A DNA stretch of 64,000 nt from Gnetum montanum (taxonomy: Eukaryota > Streptophyta > Gnetopsida > Gnetales > Gnetaceae), in NCBI GenBank assembly GCA_015680685.1, contig MNCI01003445.1, forward strand, positions 286,006 to 350,005, in the 5' to 3' direction. Positions 60,725-64,000 of this stretch are shown piece by piece (within the stretch, counting starts at the first letter, position 1; each line of letters starts with the position of its first letter). The notes under the pieces are model-generated. The model was not told the DNA's origin. It made no database searches and worked only from the letters and a program-made list of their open reading frames with translations. A program made the translations under genes and the position numbers.

Positions 60725-62690
60725 GACTGAATGAAAACTTGTCCTCAAGTTCCTTACAATGATATCAGGTAGGTATGGGATTATTGAGGGGAAATGGAAC
60801 TAATGGAATGACATGTGAATAGGTATTTATTACAAGACTTGACAAGAATTGGTGTTCATGACAATAATGGTGAACACCTTATTACAATGACATCGGGCCA
60901 CATTTGGCAGCTGAGAAAAAAGATGAGAGAGAATAGAAGAGAAGAAGAGAGAAGAGTCTTGTTGCTGCCAACGCCTAGATTGCGCCTTTCGTTGTCCATC
61001 CGTAAGCACATTATCAATCCTGCTCCTTGCATAGCTGCTTTAGCGCTGCTCCATTCCAAGTGTTTGTGCCAGATCCATTTCGTTGTTGTATGATTGCCAT
61101 CTGCACACACAACACAATCATATATTAGCAAGTGTAATTGAATCATTAAGTAAAGCATACCTTGCTTCGGTTTAGGTTCATTGGCTAGGTTGTGGTATGG
61201 CTGATATGGATCTGGGAAAATGTAGATGATGACTACCAAAGGTATAGGGGTTAGGAAGAAAAACGAAAAAATCCGGGGCATAGGAGAAAAATTGAAAAAG
61301 CAGGCCCCGTACCCCCATGACTAATCGCGAACCTCCGGTAGCGTTAGAATGGAGAAAGAAAAGGAGTAAGAAAGATAGGTAAAAAGGAACAACTGTGGCA
61401 TCAGTGAAGTGGATGTCAAGATGGAAATGAACAAAAATGAGATTTATTGCAAAAATGTTAAGGAAAAGAAGTTAACTAATGTTCCAAATAGGAATGTCAG
61501 TGGGTCCTCCCCAAAGCAGGCTCATGCCCTTAATGCCCTGACAATCCCACATTCAAAGAGTCCGTAGGCTCTGGGAATGTCCTTTGGAACAAGAGTTAAA
61601 GTCTTAACCATAAGAATTTACCAAAAAGAAAACAATGCATTAACCAAAGTAGACACTAATGATACAACCGGCAATGAGGTGAATAATGGAGAGAAGGATG
61701 GAAAGAAGAGAAGTGGAATGGAATCCCAAGAACAAGGTGGTGTACAGCCCCTTGTGTGTTTTATGATTAATGTGACTTGGCAAATCTCATTACAACTTGG
61801 GCCTCAAACCAACCACTTCCAATGACTTCGCATCAATGCATTTGGTTAAAGCATCCACTCGGATAACAAGGATGGATCTTCAAAGAGCCACCACCATTCC
61901 AATGAAACAAAGGAGAGAATGGGAAGCGAGAAGGGCCTTAGTTAGAGGGAACACTTTTGTTCCATAACCAGTGCTTGCAGCCCAAATTTTATTTCGTCTA
62001 AGGGGGGTGCTTTGAATCCTCCCTTTGGTTTTTTTTTTTTTTTTTTTTTGTGTTTTCTGTTTTTATGCGTGGAGACCACACCATGCAAAGACTTCTTTAT
62101 TTTTATTGTTCAGCTTCCGAAGAATGGGTAACATTGGAACAGTAAGAAAACTCAAGAAGAAAACATCCAAGCACCCAAGTGAATGACCAACACAAAAGCA
62201 TCAAGTTCCCTTGAAGCCACACCTTTTGCAATCCTTGAGTCCTTCCTTAGTTTGAGAAATGCCCAGTCACCAATTCGTTAAAGTTCTTATTGGAAGGGAA
62301 CTGTATATTTCCAAGCCAAGGGAAACCATGGACTTTGATGGATGGATGGATGAAGTGATCTCATTGCCTGCCATACCAGAAGAGACATACCTTAGTATCA
62401 ACATTGGAACTTAAGGTAAAAACCAAACATTAGCAATTAATGGAAAACAGTTCATCCCATCGGTCTGAACACTTATTAGGTGACGAACTTACATGGTGGA
62501 TGACACACACACACACACAAAATAGAAAAGTATAACGATGGTGTAAAACAAAAACATCAAAAGTTAAAGAAAGTGGTAAAACAAAAACGTGTAAAACAAA
62601 AACATGTAAAACAAAAATCGAAAAAGAACTGAGGGCCCCATATGGGTAGCATAGGTGGCCATCTCCCCCATGACTGAGTTGTAAGGGAGA
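60725..62690 (-). other. Post-pol untranslated region of element E
   Basis: It aligns with parts of C and D: GTCATGGGGG starts at about 62680 and again at 61315, GTGGCTTCAAGGGAACTTG near 62200, and the hairpin pair at 61500-61530. The second ORF of D is absent. Contains (CA)n at 62503-62519, a GGAT repeat near 62340 and a 20-base T run near 62032. The open frame 61281-60856 shows no similarity to the family and is probably chance. Confidence 0.5.
61500..61530 (-). ncRNA. Conserved hairpin pair in element E 3' region
   Basis: Minus strand: AGGGCATGAGCCTGCTTTGG then GGAGGACCCA. Same order and spacing as in C and D; the GGG-GAGGA-CCC stem is intact. Confidence 0.4.
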
Positions 62691-63995
62691 GATCCGAAGT
62701 AATGAGCGTTTGTTTGAATTTCTTAGAAGTGCCCAACTTCTCCCAATTGATGATCTTATATTCAGGGGTGGAAGTTGGCGACGCTCACGTTCCAGTGTGT
62801 CTATGCCACGGTTGTTGGCATGAGTTTCCTCAATTTGTTCCATGCATATTTTTCTGCTCCTACGAGAAGCAGTCAACCACGGGGTGTCTACTACTTCTGG
62901 TGTGGTTGCTACATATAGGCATCTTTGTTGCAGAGTTTCTTGGGCACACCTGTTACATGGAGAAATTTCCTCCATGTCATCACCCGATGAATCACTGTAT
63001 GTGATGCATGGAACTATCCTCTTCTCGATCTTTCCACATATGTTTATCTTGGAGATTTCCAAGGAAAGATCGCGGATCCTAAGGCATGCATCTACTGTGC
63101 TTAGCCATGCCCTTCCCATTATAATTGGGAAGTCCCCTTCATTGTTGTTAACATCGATCACTAGAAAATCTGCTAGGTAGGATCAACCACACACAGTAGT
63201 AATAACATCCTCCACCAATCCTAAGGGAATGGTGATGGACTGATCCACCAACTCTAGTTGGATATTGCTCTTCTTAAGTTGTGGCAGGTTCCAGGTGTGA
63301 TACATCTTCCGCGAAATTAAGTTGACTCCGGAACCTGAGTCAAGAAGAGCTCGATGTGGTGCATTTCCAACAATCTGCAAATAAATAAAGGGACTCCCAG
63401 GGTTAGTTAGTTTCCTGGGAAGATGTCCTACCTTGATCCAGTTAGTTACGGTATGTATTAGCATAACCGTATGCGTTACACTCCTTTGGACTGAAGGGTG
63501 CTCCGAAGTGTTAGATGATGGAGGCATGTACATGGCCTCAACCGCTTGTTGTTGCGAGATTTTGTCCGGGCTTTTAATCCTGAAAAAAGGTCTCTTCTTT
63601 GTAGTACCCGGTTGGATATTTACAGCTCTCAAAATGTGATGTTGCTGCGGTTGAGGAGGAAGTTCCCCTTGCATTGTTGGAGCAGGAGGTGTTATGGGAA
63701 CTACTTGAGGTGAAAGAGGTGCGGTTGGATTAGGAGGATGGTGTGGATATGGAGTGTCTTTCAAAGGAGAAGGAGTCCTTCTGAAGTACTCCCGAACTTG
63801 GTAGTAACGGTTGGGGGTTACGTGACCCATAGAGTCACTTGGAGAAATCGGCTGCTGCACATAATATCCATAAGGATCAGGCTGCTGGTAAGGGTATTGA
63901 TGTGTTGGCAGTGGCATCCCCCATGACTGTGGGTATTGCCACTGCTGATGTTGTCCAATGGGCTGTGGAGGCGTTCCACTTGGATAATACATCAA
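62690..63995 (-). CDS. gag: Gag C-terminus and protease of element E, one stop
   Basis: One frame from the right edge, with a single TGA at 63183. The N-terminal 100 residues shown are Tyr/Gln/Pro-rich (QYPYQQPDPYGYYVQQPISP), then Pro-rich, then KKRPFFRIKSPDKI. The protease follows: HRALLDSGSGVNLISRKMYH with a canonical Asp-Ser-Gly, and FPIIMGRAWLSTVDACL. It ends in a Cys/Arg-rich tail and then enters the post-pol module, with no RT. Gag start and capsid core are beyond base 63995. Protease would process Gag; whether it is made through the stop is unknown. Confidence 0.75.
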
Positions 63996-64000
63996 GGGTT

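Larger units (their letters stand above)
59695..63995 (-). mobile_element. Element E: minus-strand Gypsy, gag-protease without pol
   Basis: Read leftward: gag-protease (63995-62690, continuing beyond the window), post-pol module with two CATGGGGG starts (62680 and 61315), polypurine tract and 3' LTR (60715-59695). The protease frame runs directly into the post-pol module, so RT, RNase H and integrase are deleted. CpG-rich with one stop in 1.3 kb, thus younger than C and D. Confidence 0.8.

Noticed and set aside
60856-61281. Minus-strand ORF of 141 residues in the element E 3' region
   Set aside because: No similarity to the second ORF of D or to any family I know; it lies in the untranslated module shared with C and D.
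63183-63185. Programmed stop-codon readthrough between gag and protease in element E
   Set aside because: The TGA lies inside the protease domain after the active site, so it is more likely a point mutation than a recoding site.

Overview
This window is repeat-rich nuclear DNA from a land plant, probably a seed plant with a large genome. A gymnosperm is plausible, but the sequence does not prove it. I find no intact host gene, no rRNA gene, no functional tRNA and no prokaryotic feature. Almost everything is LTR retrotransposon sequence in several layers, with one LINE relic, a possible SINE head and one possible host-gene scrap. Identifications come from reading motifs in translation and from comparing copies within the window; no database search was run.

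Layout. 1-5288: element A, minus strand, Ty3/Gypsy of Ogre/Tat type, with LTR, primer-binding site, gag and protease; it leaves the window at base 1. 5289-7264: 3' end and LTR of an older relative, B, in which A sits. 7265-11815: element C, a Gypsy copy without pol. 11816-18002: a gap, then K, with two LTRs and two copies of an unrecognised internal region. 18003-24394: J, minus strand, Gypsy gag and protease without pol, sharing LTRs with K. 24508-26110: L, a deletion derivative of the same LTR family, head to head with J. 26111-27850: a truncated Ty1/Copia element, M. 27880-38493: I, an Ogre/Tat-like copy with gag and protease but no pol, holding foreign sequence that includes a GC-rich piece resembling a subtilisin-like protease. 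38494-43254: fragments of D-like elements with two LTRs. 43255-56383: D, a complete 13.1-kb Gypsy insertion with a perfect 5-bp target-site duplication, a decayed gag-pol and a second ORF after integrase. 56384-59580: LINE relic. About 59638-59694: a tRNA-like fragment. 59695-63995: E, minus strand, a fairly fresh relative of D and C with gag-protease and no pol; it leaves the window at the right edge.

How the parts relate. A, B and I are one lineage (LTR TGAAACAC...TTACA; protease fused in frame to a proline-rich linker). C, D, E and the 38.5-43.2 kb fragments are a second lineage (LTR TGATGA...TCATCA). J, K and L share a third LTR type. Only D keeps reverse transcriptase, RNase H and integrase; C, E, I and J all keep gag and/or protease but lack pol. 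A and E are CpG-rich with few stops and look young; the others are AT-rich and full of stops. The observations most worth following are the post-integrase ORF, a conserved non-coding pair of small hairpins downstream of pol, LTRs built from short inverted motifs, a 32-bp repeat array present in only one of two sister LTRs, and the captured subtilase-like fragment.
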